From: Malurus cyaneus samueli
Taxonomy: Eukaryota; Chordata; Aves; Passeriformes; Maluridae
Assembly (NCBI GenBank): GCA_009741485.1
Contig: VKON01000103.1
Coordinates: 3,061,635 to 3,125,634 of the forward strand
Length of the DNA stretch: 64,000 nucleotides
Direction: 5' to 3'
Shown: one piece after another, positions 50,241-61,051 of the stretch
Numbering within the stretch: position 1 is the first letter of the stretch
Layout: each line of letters begins with the position of its first letter
Made by a program: the position numbers and the translations under genes
Notes under the pieces: generated by a model
What the model was told of the DNA's origin: nothing
The model's input: the letters and a program-made list of their open reading frames with translations, nothing else
Database searches by the model: none

Positions 50241-50569
50241 CTTCCTGGAGCTGGTTTACTGAATGGATTGATTTTGTGAATGTAACCCTGGAAAACAAAC
50301 AGTTGCTTGTAAGTGTCTGGTTCAGTAGAGATGTGGTACAGGTGTTTCAGTGAAATTTAAACTCTAGTTTGGGCAGTGTGCATGTGGCATTAAACTCTGT
50401 GTTTAATGTGATCATAAAACCAGTTATGGTTTTGTCTCTCAGGAAGAAAGAAAAGGACTCTGATGGGCAAGGTGCTGTACAAAATCTGCCCAGATATTGT
50501 CACAGACAAACAGGCTGAATGGATTTCAGCACATCAGTTCATTGTGCTGCCCCATGGCAGGATTAATTG

Positions 50570-50990
50570 TCCCCATGTTATTCCTGGAAGGGTCTGTCCA
50601 TCTCTTTCTTGAAGGCCCCCAAGGATGGGCTTCCCAGGGTGATTCAATCCAATATTTTCTCCACTTCCTATTAGAGAACTTCTTTCACATTTAATATATA
50701 TCCACATATAATATAAATTTCTCTTATTGCAGTTCAGGCTCTTTGTTTCTCTCCAGAGCCACCACAAATATTGCAAAAGAGATTTCTCCATCTTGCAGCT
50801 CTCCTTTCCTCAATCTTATTTTTCCCTCTGGTGAGATGACAGCAGAGAATTCAGGCTCTCCCTGTGTCTGTCCTTTCTCATCTCCCTCTTTTCCTTTCCT
50901 TTCTCTCTCCCTCTTTTCCTTTCCAGAAGCTTTGCTGGTGGTTTTCCTCCCCTGAGGAGGGCTGGGGGCTGCAGGTTCCACTCCTGTCCA
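50570..50990 (-). mobile_element. probable old, diverged CR1 LINE 3' fragment
   Basis: In order, TCTTTCTTGAAGGCCCCCAA, a degenerate GAACTTCTTTCACATTTAAT and TAAATTTCTCTTATTGCAG resemble the reverse complement of the 3' end of old amniote CR1 elements, which read similarly around their repeated 'failed to...' region. Heavily mutated, so boundaries are approximate. Confidence 0.4.
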
Positions 50991-52843
50991 TGTTCCAGTC
51001 AGGTGCTTTTTTCCACAACCAATTACAGAGTTTATTCATGCTCAGCTGGAGATCCATTGCAACTTCCAAGAATAGTTATGAAAAATAACAGGCCTGACCC
51101 TGACTAATCACTCCCCATTTCCAATTTGTGCTGCTGATTAATCCTACCTGAGTGCAGCACTTTAGTTTTGCCGAGAGAGATTTAGGGTGTGTTTTACAGC
51201 CAGAGGGCTCAGGTAGAGAAGGATAAAGTCACTTAGACAAGATTATGTAGGAAGTTTGGGGAAGAGCCAGGAATTGCTTTGGAGTGAGCTCTGGATGCCT
51301 CATGAATCAGTCTCCTCCCAGATTTTAGTGGAAAATCATGGGATTGAACACTGAAAATGTGGCAAGCTCTCCATCTGACTCATTTGCACTGGCTTTGTGG
51401 ACCTCACTAATCAGACCCAACAAGATGAGTCTTTGCCAAATCTCTTAGGATTTCGTGCACGTTTGCCCTGCACATGGAGTTGTCTATAATGGCAGAATGA
51501 AAGCAAGAAGTGCTAATTTTGCAAAATGTAAATGCTGGATGAATTGCCTTGCAGGCAGACGGGCCACCAACCTATTGCACAGCAGAACTTTGGGTTTCAT
51601 CTCCTCCCGAGCCTAACAGCCATTATGATCTGATCTTTTAATGAGAAAAACAAACACGTAGAGCTGGAAGAGTCACGATTTGGAACGGCTGGAAAGCACC
51701 TGTGGGTGTTGTGTTGGCATTGCAAGGTTTGAAATAGAACCACACAGACTCACCTCGTCCCATCTTGCAGCAATTCTGCCTCTCGAAAATTGCAGCAGGG
51801 GGATTTCTGAGGGCAATGAATGCCCTCCAGTGGCAGAAAATAGAGCTGGATCCGTTTATTTTCCATAATTGTTGTCGAATTGGTGTAGGTGGTTCAAGTT
51901 CAGCCTCAGTGTGCACACTGAGAAAGTGCACTGTCAGTAAGAATTCTTTTGTCACTAAAAACAAGGTGATGCACATTAGGGTACTTTTGTATCCTAATGC
52001 TTGTATTGTGAGGGTGACCATAGTCTATCATAGAAAATGGAGTGTTTCTTTGATAATTTATAATATGAAAGCAGCCTTTAAATGTCTTGCAACCTATTTC
52101 TATGTTTGTAATAAAGAGATGACATGGGATGGAAACAAATTCAAGCTGCCTCAATGTATTTGATTAAATAAAATAATTACCAAAGACAATAAGTCACCTT
52201 CCTTTTGATTTAAACAGCTTAGCAAATTTGATAAAGATACTAGGAGTTGTATAGGCATGAGCACAGAAAAAAATGTTATTTTTTAAAAAGAAGTAATAAG
52301 CAGAGATGTTCTTCATGTGATGCTCTGAGAAAACTGATTTCATGTTTCCAGGCTGCAGCTGAAAGTTAAGCTTTCAGCTTTCAAACACAAGTTGTAACTT
52401 CATTCTTCACAACTCAAACAATAGAAGTGATTCCTGTTGACTTTCCTGTTGAAAACTGGTGTTCTGAAAATTCATCAGTCAATATTGCCTCATATGCTTG
52501 TGTGCCCACGTGTGTATTGACAGGGGTGCAGGCTGGAAGATGTGAGCTCCTGTTGACACAGCTTTACTCTGAGAAAAGGGTACATATCTGCATGTTTAAC
52601 CAGAGAAGTGGTGTTTGACATTAGTCCTTTGAAATCAAGCACTGCAGTTAATTTGTTCAAACAGCAGATTGGTGTGAAATTGTGCTGTGCCCTCAGCCCT
52701 GCTCTGGCCAGACTGAGTGAAGGAGTAAAATTAGAAAAAATCTGCTCTGCTGATCTGGAAACATCTGGGATGCACAAAACCCACAGTCAGGGACTAAATA
52801 AACTAAACAGACATCATTGACTATGGAAATTATACCTGTCCTT

Positions 52844-52896
52844 GTGTATATATATATGTATATAAATATATATATATGTATGGGTGTATGTGTGTA
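52844..52896. repeat. TA/TATG/TG microsatellite
   Basis: Alternating TATATA and TATG runs grading into GTATGTGTGTAG. Confidence 0.9.
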
Positions 52897-53573
52897 GTTG
52901 GAAGGTGTAAGATCTGAGCATGGTATAGATGAGCAGGATAATTTCCTGCTTGTGCCCAGGACATGCTTATTTTTGCAGTAGCTAAGAGGGAGGATGTTCT
53001 GTACCACCCCACATCATTGCTGGGCATGGGGGAAAGGGCCTCTCTTCCTGGGAGAAGGGGTTCCTTCAGGTGGAGAAAATGTGGTGGACAAAATGTTCTG
53101 GTATTTGCAGGGGTTTTCTGTGTAAATAATTTATTTTCTTATACCTTTTGTCAATATTGTTGCTGTTAATGTTCATTTTCTTATCTCAACCTGTGACCTT
53201 TGCCCTCTGTGCCTCCAGCTGGAGTGCAGAGAGGAAACTGCAGGTGATTTTACAGGAGCAGTAAATTGGAGACCACCACTCCTAAACCATGAAACCATGG
53301 TTACAGAATCTAGTGGATCGCCTGCTTCTGGACAAAAAAATGCTGTTTTCAAATTCAAAATCTTCAAGATAATTCAAAAATTCAAAGATAATCACTTTGC
53401 ACACTGATTTAAAAAAAAATCACATAAACTTACAGATGCAGCAATATATTTCATTGATCATGAATGAAATGAATCAACTCAAATGAATTGTCAATTCAAA
53501 GAACACGGCACAGATAAATTTTAACTTGTTAAGAACGTTTCTTAGCTGACAGAAATCAAAAGTATATTTATGA

Positions 53574-53822
53574 TAGAATGGTTTGGGTGGAAAGGGATCT
53601 TCAAGACCATCTCTTTCTGTCCCCTCTGCCGCAAGCAGGGGACACCTTCACCTAAACCAGGGTGCTCCAAGCCCCATCCAACCTGGCCTTGAACACTTCC
53701 AGGGATGGGGCAGCCACAGCTTCTCTGGGCAACCTGTTGCAGCACCCTCACAGAAAAAAATTTCTTTTGAATATCTGATCAAAACCTACCCTGTGTCAGT
53801 TTAAAGCCATTCCATGACAAGC
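53574..53822 (-). mobile_element. CR1 LINE, 5'-truncated 3' end
   Basis: The + strand starts AGAATGGTTTGGGTGGAAAG and continues through CACCTTCACCTAAACCAGGG, CCCCATCCAACCTGGCCTTG and GATGGGGCAGCCACAGCTTC. This is the familiar reverse complement of the avian CR1 3' end. The element is therefore on the minus strand, about 110 bp past the BBOX1 stop and probably within its 3' UTR. Confidence 0.92.
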
Positions 53823-53932
53823 TTTTGTCAAAAGTGCTGTTAATTTCTGAAAAGAAGACTCACGTTTTTAATATTATTGTTGTCATTGAGGTTCAATAAT
53901 CTACATTTTGTTGATTGTGGTTAGAAGAAAGC

Positions 53933-54093
53933 TCAATCCCCTTTGAGAACTCTCTTCCTGAGGATCCGGAGCCGGGACATGACCACATCCCAGTCGGCGT
54001 AGGCGCCCTCCAGGTGGCGGCTCAGCTCTGCACAGGGTGAGTAACTCTGGCGGCCGTGAAGAACACGCCAGTTATCAAATGTCACAACATCTC
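53933..54093 (-). CDS. BBOX1: BBOX1 last exon
   Basis: 161 bp, acceptor CTCTTTGCAG, ends at TGA (53,935-53,933). It reads DVVTFDNWRVLHGRQSYSPC then AELSRHLEGAYADWDVVMSR, finishing LRILRKRVLKGD. It holds the distal iron-binding His and the 2-oxoglutarate-binding Arg. It is richer in CpG than the flanks. Confidence 0.96.
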
Positions 54094-57000
54094 CTGCAAA
54101 GAGATTGCACATAGGTTAGTAGTTGGAATATTGTAGCTGATTCCTTAAAAGAAAAAAATTCATATCAACAGCTTTAATAATTTTAAGTAGCTCAGCTGGA
54201 GATTCGCATAGATGACATGGTAATTTTATCTTTCTCAACCAGAAAGGTCAGTTCCCTTTTGGCATCCCTTTCTTTACTTGTATAATGAGGAGTTAAAAAG
54301 CAGAGTGGTAGAGGAGTCCATAGTGGGAAATCTAAGCCTTGAGGAGAATGGCAACTACAGCAAACCCACACAGGTGAAAAAAGAAAAAGGGTGGACGCCA
54401 CGAGGATCCTTTTAATTTGATCAATCTAGCACTACTTGTACTATACACATACATACTATCCCTGTCAAGAGAATTTTATGAGAACAAAGACATTGAAAGT
54501 TAGGAAATCACATAATTAATGCTAGAATGCCAATTAAATTTTCCCCTCTTGTGTGCCACCATTATGATAAATCTTGAATTAAATAACCTCACAGTCCTTC
54601 TTATCTTCCCTGCATTCCCTCTACCACAATTCTGATGCATTAATCAAAAAAAGGGATGTCACTAATGTCATGTAAGGCACTTTGTTTTCCTGTTTAAATG
54701 ATCTTACACATTATTTATTGCATGTTTCCAATGGAGAGAGATTAATTTCCTTGCAGACCTTTTAAAGACACAAGCACCCCAACATGAGGCAGTCAGATAC
54801 ACCAATGAATTTACTTTTGTAACATCTCCTGAGGGATTCATATCTTGATGTTACAGCTGGGGAATTACAGAAAAGAGATTAAGGCCACACATGAAATCAC
54901 CCATAACATTTCCCATTTATGGTGCTAATTGATACATCAATTTCCAATCTGGTATGTAGCATAAAATGCTGGTTTAGATTTAGTACAAAGATACATTTGA
55001 CTAATCTATAGATAGACTATCCCCTCTGCCATTTTTAATTCTTTACAGCGTAGCAGTGGCAAAAAAAATCTATGAGATGAATGTAAGAATGCAGTATGAA
55101 GTAAAATAAATAATAGAAAGACTCAAAGTTCCTCTCAGTACTGGTGCTAACAATGTTCAAGTGTTTTGACTGCTAGGAAAAACATGTGAAAAAAAAAGTG
55201 TGAGGAGAAGCAGCTTACTGACCTGGTTTCAGCTTGTAAGTAAACTTGTGCTTTGCACTGTTTAATAAATCATTAAATTCCTTTAGAGCTGCATAAAATG
55301 GCCTCACTTTTTCAGCTGGTATGTCAAACACTGTGTCTCTTGTTGCATTATTATAATTGATGCGAATTGCTTGGCCTCTGGAATCCGTGCTGTGAAACAA
55401 AGGGAAGGGGGGGAAAAGGAAAGGGGAGAAGAAAAAAAGAATGCATTCTGTTGTTACTGAAACAGTTCAAGATGGTTAAACAACAGCTGAACTCTACTGC
55501 TGGAATATCAGTATATTTCTGTTGTAAAATTCAGATTGTTATTGGGTTGGATTTTGCTAATTAGGCCTAACTGGAAAAAGGGATAATCAGGAGAAAGTGT
55601 AGACACTTAATTTGCTCAAAAATCTATATCATACACTCTTTAATTGCAAACTTTTAAAAATAAATCATAAACTTTTTAGAATCAGACAAGAATACGAACA
55701 TTTGTATTTCATTTTTGATAACATATAATGCTTAATCTAAATATTTCAAATTATGACCTCTCCTTGGCATGGTGTATATGTACAGTGGGTGGCATTTAGT
55801 AACAAATTTGGCTTCTAACACGTACCTATGCCTGGGAGTTGCTCTAATTACCACCACTTCTTGCTTGTGTGTGGCAAAACCGAGTTAANNNNCAGCCAAA
55901 CAAAAAAACCATCCAAACTAAAAGCACAAAATCAGAGTGGTGTTTTTCCACAAGGTGGCAGGAGCAGACCTTCTCCTACCAACGGATAATCCCAGCACGA
56001 CGGGGATTTTCTCTTTAGGTGGTGCTGAAACGACTCACTCTATAATCCTTTGTTTGCAGTGCACAGCAAAATCACAATAATCCACCCCAACATCAGCGTA
56101 GTCTACAGCAGTAGAGGACAGGATCCCATACGCCTCAGGGTTTTGTTTCTTCAGCTTGTTGCACACATGAAATCCATCTACAACCTCACTTTCACCTCCT
56201 TCATCTGTTTGCTTTATACAATGAAGAAACTGAACCTGCAAGGAATTAACAGTTCATTTAAAAAAAAATAATTAGCTGGCGTATTTAACAGTTTATTAGT
56301 ATCAGTTCTCTCACATCTGCAGTTCTTTTTTTTATGTTTTTGTTTTGGTTTGGTTTTTTTGGGTTTTTTGTGTGTGTGTGTGTGGTTTTTTTGTTCGTTT
56401 TTTCTTTTCCCCAGTGACAGACTGAGTTCTCATTTGCTGCAGCTTCACAATTCTCTGCCACCAGCATCAGAAAAGTTGCAGTGGAGTGAATTTGAGTCGC
56501 TGGCACAAGCAGTAAAATCCTCTGTGGCTCTAAAAGCAAACAAACAAACAAACAAAACAAAACCACAAAAAACCCAAACAACCAATCAACCCAAAACAAA
56601 CAATAACCCCGAAACCCCCCAAAAATCCCAAAACAACAACAACAACAAAAATGCAAATAAAAAATACCCCACAAACACAAGAAGCTCAAACAAATAAACA
56701 ACAAAACAACAAAAAAAGCGGCAGCTAAGCAATCAAAAACTCAATCAAAACAAAAAAAAACCTCAGGATGGGAAAGAGGAATGGAACAAGGTTGGTTCAC
56801 CTTAGCAGCTGGACCTGCAGACCTTGCTGATGATGATGAAGGGGGAAACTGAAGCTGTGGGCAGGGCAAAGGGCTCACTGAAGGAAGCACAAGGCAACAA
56901 ATTCTTTTCTTTTGTGGCCACAGCTGCCCTTGTGCCAAGGTGGGCTGCAGCAGTGTAAGTTATGCTGTGGTCCTAGGAAATCCTAAACCAATTTTTATGG

Positions 57001-60000
57001 GACGGTTCTGAAATTAATCATCATCCTTTAAGAGCACGTCTTTAAATATTTGTAATAAACATGACTCCAGAACTCAAAATCAAATGTTGTGTAATAACTG
57101 GATGTATAAACAAAACTGCACATTCAGGACAATCCTCAAAACCATTTCAATGTACATTAGTGCTTTTATTTCTTCCAAGCACGTTTGAATGAAAAAGGTT
57201 ACGGTCTTTTTCGGATGTTTCATGGCAGAGTGTGAGCTTTGGCACAGACAGGACAGTGAGCTAATTCACATCTGCTCTCTATTAATGAAGCCCTGTTCCA
57301 TTCTTACTCCACATCAATCACCAGTAACCAAATGATGAAAAGATTGTCTTATTGTGAAGTGTTTGGTGCTTTCCTATGGGTAAATCACATTGGCTTTTTG
57401 TTTAAGTACAGAAACAACAGAGTACTGCACGCAAAGAGATGGGCAAGTTTTATAGGTGCAAACTTTCCCAGGGTCATCTGTGTTCCTTTGTACCTACTCC
57501 TACTATTTTCCCATTCTCTGGATTTATGTGAATCATGTGGGTTACACTTTGATATGGCAGGGACTGGGTGAAAACATATTTTCTGTGGTTGTCCAGTTTT
57601 GCAGAATGCTTTTTTGTCTGTTATAAAAGAGTAACAAGTGTTTATCCTGTATCAGTTCACAGAAAATATGCCATCTTAATCACATTTCTTTGTCTGTTCC
57701 CCTCCAGAGCTGAACAGATGAGTCCTAAAATGTGACAACCGACGATAGCATTTAGACACCTAACTTCTGTGAAATAATGAGAACAGTATTCAAAGCATGT
57801 AAAGGACCCTAAAGTTTTCTCATATGGTAATATTTCAATACTTCTTGAATTTAATGTAAAAATTATGGGGTATGCAGGAGAATTATTATGCTGAATTTAC
57901 ATGATACTGTATAAACTGCATACCCTTGTGTACACAGATAGTCACGTGAATATTAATATATAATTATTTTCACATTGCTCTTTTAAGACAAAATTCAGAG
58001 CCACTGATCACTAACCATATTTCACACCATAGGGATATTTCCCTTTCCCCTTTTGTGGGGTGAAAAAGTCAGTGGATCCAACTTACCCCAGGTGGATGCT
58101 GCAGAACAGGATAATCAGTGTGAAAACAGAGTCTCCCACTTGTGTAAGCCACATTGTTAGCATCTGCTTTGTCTTGCACTTGCCAAGTTGGTCTTTAGAA
58201 TGAAAAGGAAAAGGGAAAACATGTTAGAACAGCCATCCAGAAGGCCAGCCAGTACTGGAAAGTCACACTGAAACTGTGAAATCAGTGTACAAGAGTCATT
58301 CTGTCTTTGAACACGAAAATACTGTAACATTATCAGGAAATAAGGATTTAGCAGTGTGTCTCCCTCCCAACAAAGCCTCATTTCAGCAGTCCTAGATAAC
58401 CTTCAGTGTGTCAAGGGACATCTGGCACCAGGGGAGAATCTAGGAGAACGATGGCTTTCCAGTGGTGGCAATTTGCTGAGTGCTGAAGACACTCACCAAG
58501 AGGCTTCTGCCAGGAGAAATCATCATCTCAGTACTGAGGATTCAGAAATAAGCCACTGGGAGCTGACCCATTTCTTTTCATCAAACTTTCCCTTTGCCAC
58601 GTGGAGCACATTATCAATGAAATACGAAATGGTTAAAGGCCATGCTACTTTCCCCAGAAAGTTATTTTTAAGGCTTTATAGTCTTAGAAAATATTGAGTC
58701 TCGTTTACAGGGTGATCTTTCCTGTAAGTTGAAGACTTGCTACTGGAGGAAAATGTCTCAATGAAAGACTTTGAAACTTCTTCTCTTTCTATGACACTCT
58801 TGTTGAGAATTAGCTCTGTTTATTTTATTGCGTAGTTTCCGTCTAGGAATTTGGCAAAATTCAAGAAAGAAGTTTTCTGAAAACTGCAGTGAAAAAATAA
58901 GTCACAGCTATATGACAAAAACTTGAATACCTCCCATTGCTGCACAGACTAAAAGTGTTTTGGGTTACACACCATGCAGGAGAATTTAAGACCAAGAACC
59001 ACAGGTTTTGTTTTTTGATTGAAGACAGTCCTCAGCAGATGCATGTTACAGATCCAGACATTTGTCTGGAAAAGGGTAATTTACCATACAGAGTCCATAT
59101 AATTGCAGGCATATAAGTGATTTGAAAGAAATGATGAAACTCATTTTCCCTTGTGGAATCCTATAGACCAAATATGTTTCAGATGGTGTGGGCCTAGCTT
59201 GACTTCTTAATAAACAGATTAAAAAGAAGAGTCTGAAGAATGTGCAGATAAAATTATTTACAAATGCTTTTGTTCTAGGAGTGGTGTTTAGTATAGAAAC
59301 TATGCAAAATGCTTAAACTAAATTTCTGCAACTGCCAGAGGGAAATCCCCCTTGAATATTTGCAAATGTGTTCAACTGCCTGGGAGAAATAGCTTTTTTT
59401 TGGTATGGCACATATTCATCAGTACATGATGTGAGTAACAGCACATATTCATCAGAACATGACCTCAGTATTCAACTATGATAATTTCAACCACACTCCC
59501 ACAGTTCCCAGTCTGACAACCAAAAAGTAGCCCCGTACATCATTCTTGTCATTAGTGCTGAAGGCAGATAGGTTTTCTCATTTAAATGAATAGGCTACGG
59601 TGTCACTTGATGGCTCTAAAACAATTTCACACATTTTAATTGTCCCGTTTATGTGAAATATATAAAATTGCTGGAGTGATAACACTTTATTGAATCGTGA
59701 CTATAAAATCATGACCCATGTGCTTCTCTTGCTGCTGAAGCCCTCTAGGAGATGCTGATGGATTGGCTGTTTTCATGGCAGTGCTGGAGCCCCAAAAATT
59801 GGCCTTCACACCACACCAAGCACTGGACAAGGCTTTAAACAGAGGAGCAACACAAGGTCGAGGGCATGAGAAGTTGGAGACATCATTAATGGGATTGGGC
59901 CTCCCCAACAGAAAGAAAAAGGTTTAATTAAAACCATGGGAACTCTTGATGTTCTGGCTGATACAGAGGATATTCCAATTTTTTACAGTAATGACATTTT

Positions 60001-60528
60001 AGGAGCTCGCACCAAGCAGACATTTAGACAAAAAAAAAGGCTTCTTTCTTTCATGTGTCAGAGTGATATTCATTGCTGTTACATTTCAGTTTAGAATTCA
60101 GGGCCCAGGTGAGGTAATGTTTTATTTGCTAAGTTTGCCAATTCCAAGTTCATCTTTTTATTTATAATGTTTTGTAGGCCTCAGTGCATTTGGCTCCCAG
60201 TGAAATAGCAGGGAAATTACCCAAAGTTATTATTTTATTACAGTTGTAAAAACCACCCCAGAACTGAATGCCAGTAAGAAATGAATTTCTGCTTCAGAGG
60301 TGATTACAACTCTGGCAAAACAAACTCACCCATAAAACGTGAGACGCAGGAACCCAATCCTTTGGCCAAGTCTAATCAATTCTCCCTGCTTGGCTGCAGC
60401 TCCTGTCAGCAGAACAATTCCTACTTTCTTCAGGGTGCACAACCACTTGTAAGCACTTTCATCATTGCACAAGATTTCTTCGAAAGGTATTTTGGGAAGC
60501 TGAAGGTCTGAGCCCCAGTGCTGCTGTT
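53933..60528 (-). CDS. BBOX1: BBOX1, gamma-butyrobetaine dioxygenase (partial; C-terminal five exons)
   Basis: BBOX1 is a cytosolic Fe(II)/2-oxoglutarate-dependent hydroxylase that performs the last step of carnitine synthesis, gamma-butyrobetaine to L-carnitine (family knowledge). Exons in transcript order: 60528-60330, 58192-58087, 56235-56039, 55389-55223, 54093-53933. Phases join throughout and give 275 residues to the stop. About 110 N-terminal residues, including the zinc-binding domain, are missing, consistent with the 387 residues of the human enzyme. Iron ligands are visible as HTD in CFHTDYP and the distal His in RVLHGRQ. The 2-oxoglutarate-binding Arg is in SRHLEGAY. These are intact, so an active enzyme is likely. 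The 5' exons should lie to the right of the window. I could not find the WPDEH-containing exon in 60,529-64,000. Confidence 0.96.
54094..55222 (-). other. BBOX1: BBOX1 intron (before last exon)
   Basis: About 1.1 kb, AT-rich, nothing recognised. Confidence 0.7.
55223..55389 (-). CDS. BBOX1: BBOX1 exon (second to last)
   Basis: 167 bp, acceptor TTTCACAG, donor GTCAGT. It reads TDSRGQAIRINYNNATRDTV ... VRPFYAALKEFNDLLNSAKH. It starts with one base completing an Asp codon and ends in phase 1. Confidence 0.96.
55889..55892. other. assembly gap (NNNN)
   Basis: Four N in a BBOX1 intron. The flanks share no obvious repeat, so the true gap size is unknown. Confidence 1.
56039..56235 (-). CDS. BBOX1: BBOX1 exon (third from last)
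   Basis: 197 bp, acceptor CCTTGCAG, donor GTGAGT. It reads VQFLHCIKQTDEGGESEVVD ... VDYCDFAVHCKQRII. It forms part of the double-stranded beta-helix. Confidence 0.96.
56236..58086 (-). other. BBOX1: BBOX1 intron
   Basis: About 1.85 kb. It contains paired T/G-rich and A/C-rich low-complexity arms (56,326-56,762); otherwise nothing recognised. Confidence 0.7.
56326..56762. repeat. paired low-complexity arms: T/G-rich left, A/C-rich right
   Basis: Left arm 56,326-56,411 is TTTTG/TTTGG with (TG)n. Right arm 56,537-56,762 is CAAA/CAAAA/AACC-rich. The arms are roughly reverse-complementary around about 125 bp of ordinary sequence, so a long imperfect hairpin is possible. Confidence 0.85.
58087..58192 (-). 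CDS. BBOX1: BBOX1 exon with iron-binding HxD
   Basis: 106 bp, acceptor TTCTAAAG, donor GTAAGT. It reads PTWQVQDKADANNVAYTSGR then LCFHTDYPVLQHPPG. HTD gives two of the three iron ligands. It ends in phase 0. Confidence 0.96.
58193..60329 (-). other. BBOX1: BBOX1 intron
   Basis: About 2.1 kb. It includes a 33-bp near-perfect tandem duplication at 59,408-59,473. No gene recognised. Confidence 0.7.
59408..59473. repeat. 33-bp tandem duplication
   Basis: GCACATATTCATCAG(T/A)ACATGA occurs at 59,408 and 59,441 with a few mismatches. Confidence 0.8.
60330..60528 (-). CDS. BBOX1: BBOX1 exon (first one visible)
   Basis: 199 bp, acceptor TTCCTTTCAG, donor GTGAGT. It reads QQHWGSDLQLPKIPFEEILC ... 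AYKWLCTLKKVGIVLLTGAA, then RIGFLRLTFYG. It starts with two bases finishing a codon from an exon outside the window. Confidence 0.96.
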
Positions 60529-60967
60529 CTGAAAGGAAAGAAATAGAGAAACAACTCTTTAGCTGTTCTAGCATCAAAACTCAGGGCACAGTCAAGGCAT
60601 GGAGTTAGTGGGATTTCTATGGATTTGTGAATATGCCCTCAGTCCTGCAGACCACAAAAAAGGGGTTCCTGAGTTTGCATGGATCACAAGCAAACTCATG
60701 GTGAAATTCAGCAAGACACGGCAGTATCAAAATTTTAGGTCAGAAGTTGAATGAGAGGACAAGTTGAAAGGAATATTTTTGCTAAGTGCATCAGAAATCT
60801 GTGTATTTATTTTTCTGCCTATACTGGTGAGCCACCTGAAGCTGCTACAGGTTTCCAGTGAAAATGAATCTTAGGTCAAGATACCATTTTTATTAATCTG
60901 TCTTGCTAGAAAGCACCACTGGTAATGGTTTTCTCCCTTGTATTTATACTGGTGCTTATCACAAGAT

Positions 60968-61012
60968 ATAGAATCACAGAATGGTTTGGGTTGGAAGGAG
61001 CCCTGAAGATCA
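60968..61012 (-). mobile_element. CR1 LINE tail fragment
   Basis: GAATCACAGAATGGTTTGGG followed by TTGGAAGGAGCCCTGAAGAT is the reverse complement of a CR1 3' terminus, only about 45 bp long. LTR copy B begins 40 bp to its right. Confidence 0.75.
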
Positions 61013-61051
61013 CATTGTTGGATATGTAACTGAACAACTTCCATGGGATAA

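Larger units (their letters stand above)
38746..53570. other. CCDC34-BBOX1 convergent intergenic region
   Basis: About 15 kb between two genes that end toward each other. It has no CpG island and no open frame with a recognisable protein signature. Contents I can support are simple repeats, homopolymers, a probable eroded CR1 at 50.57-50.99 kb and a block at 51.6-52.0 kb with more CpG than its surroundings. Unannotated non-coding transcripts cannot be excluded. Confidence 0.6.
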
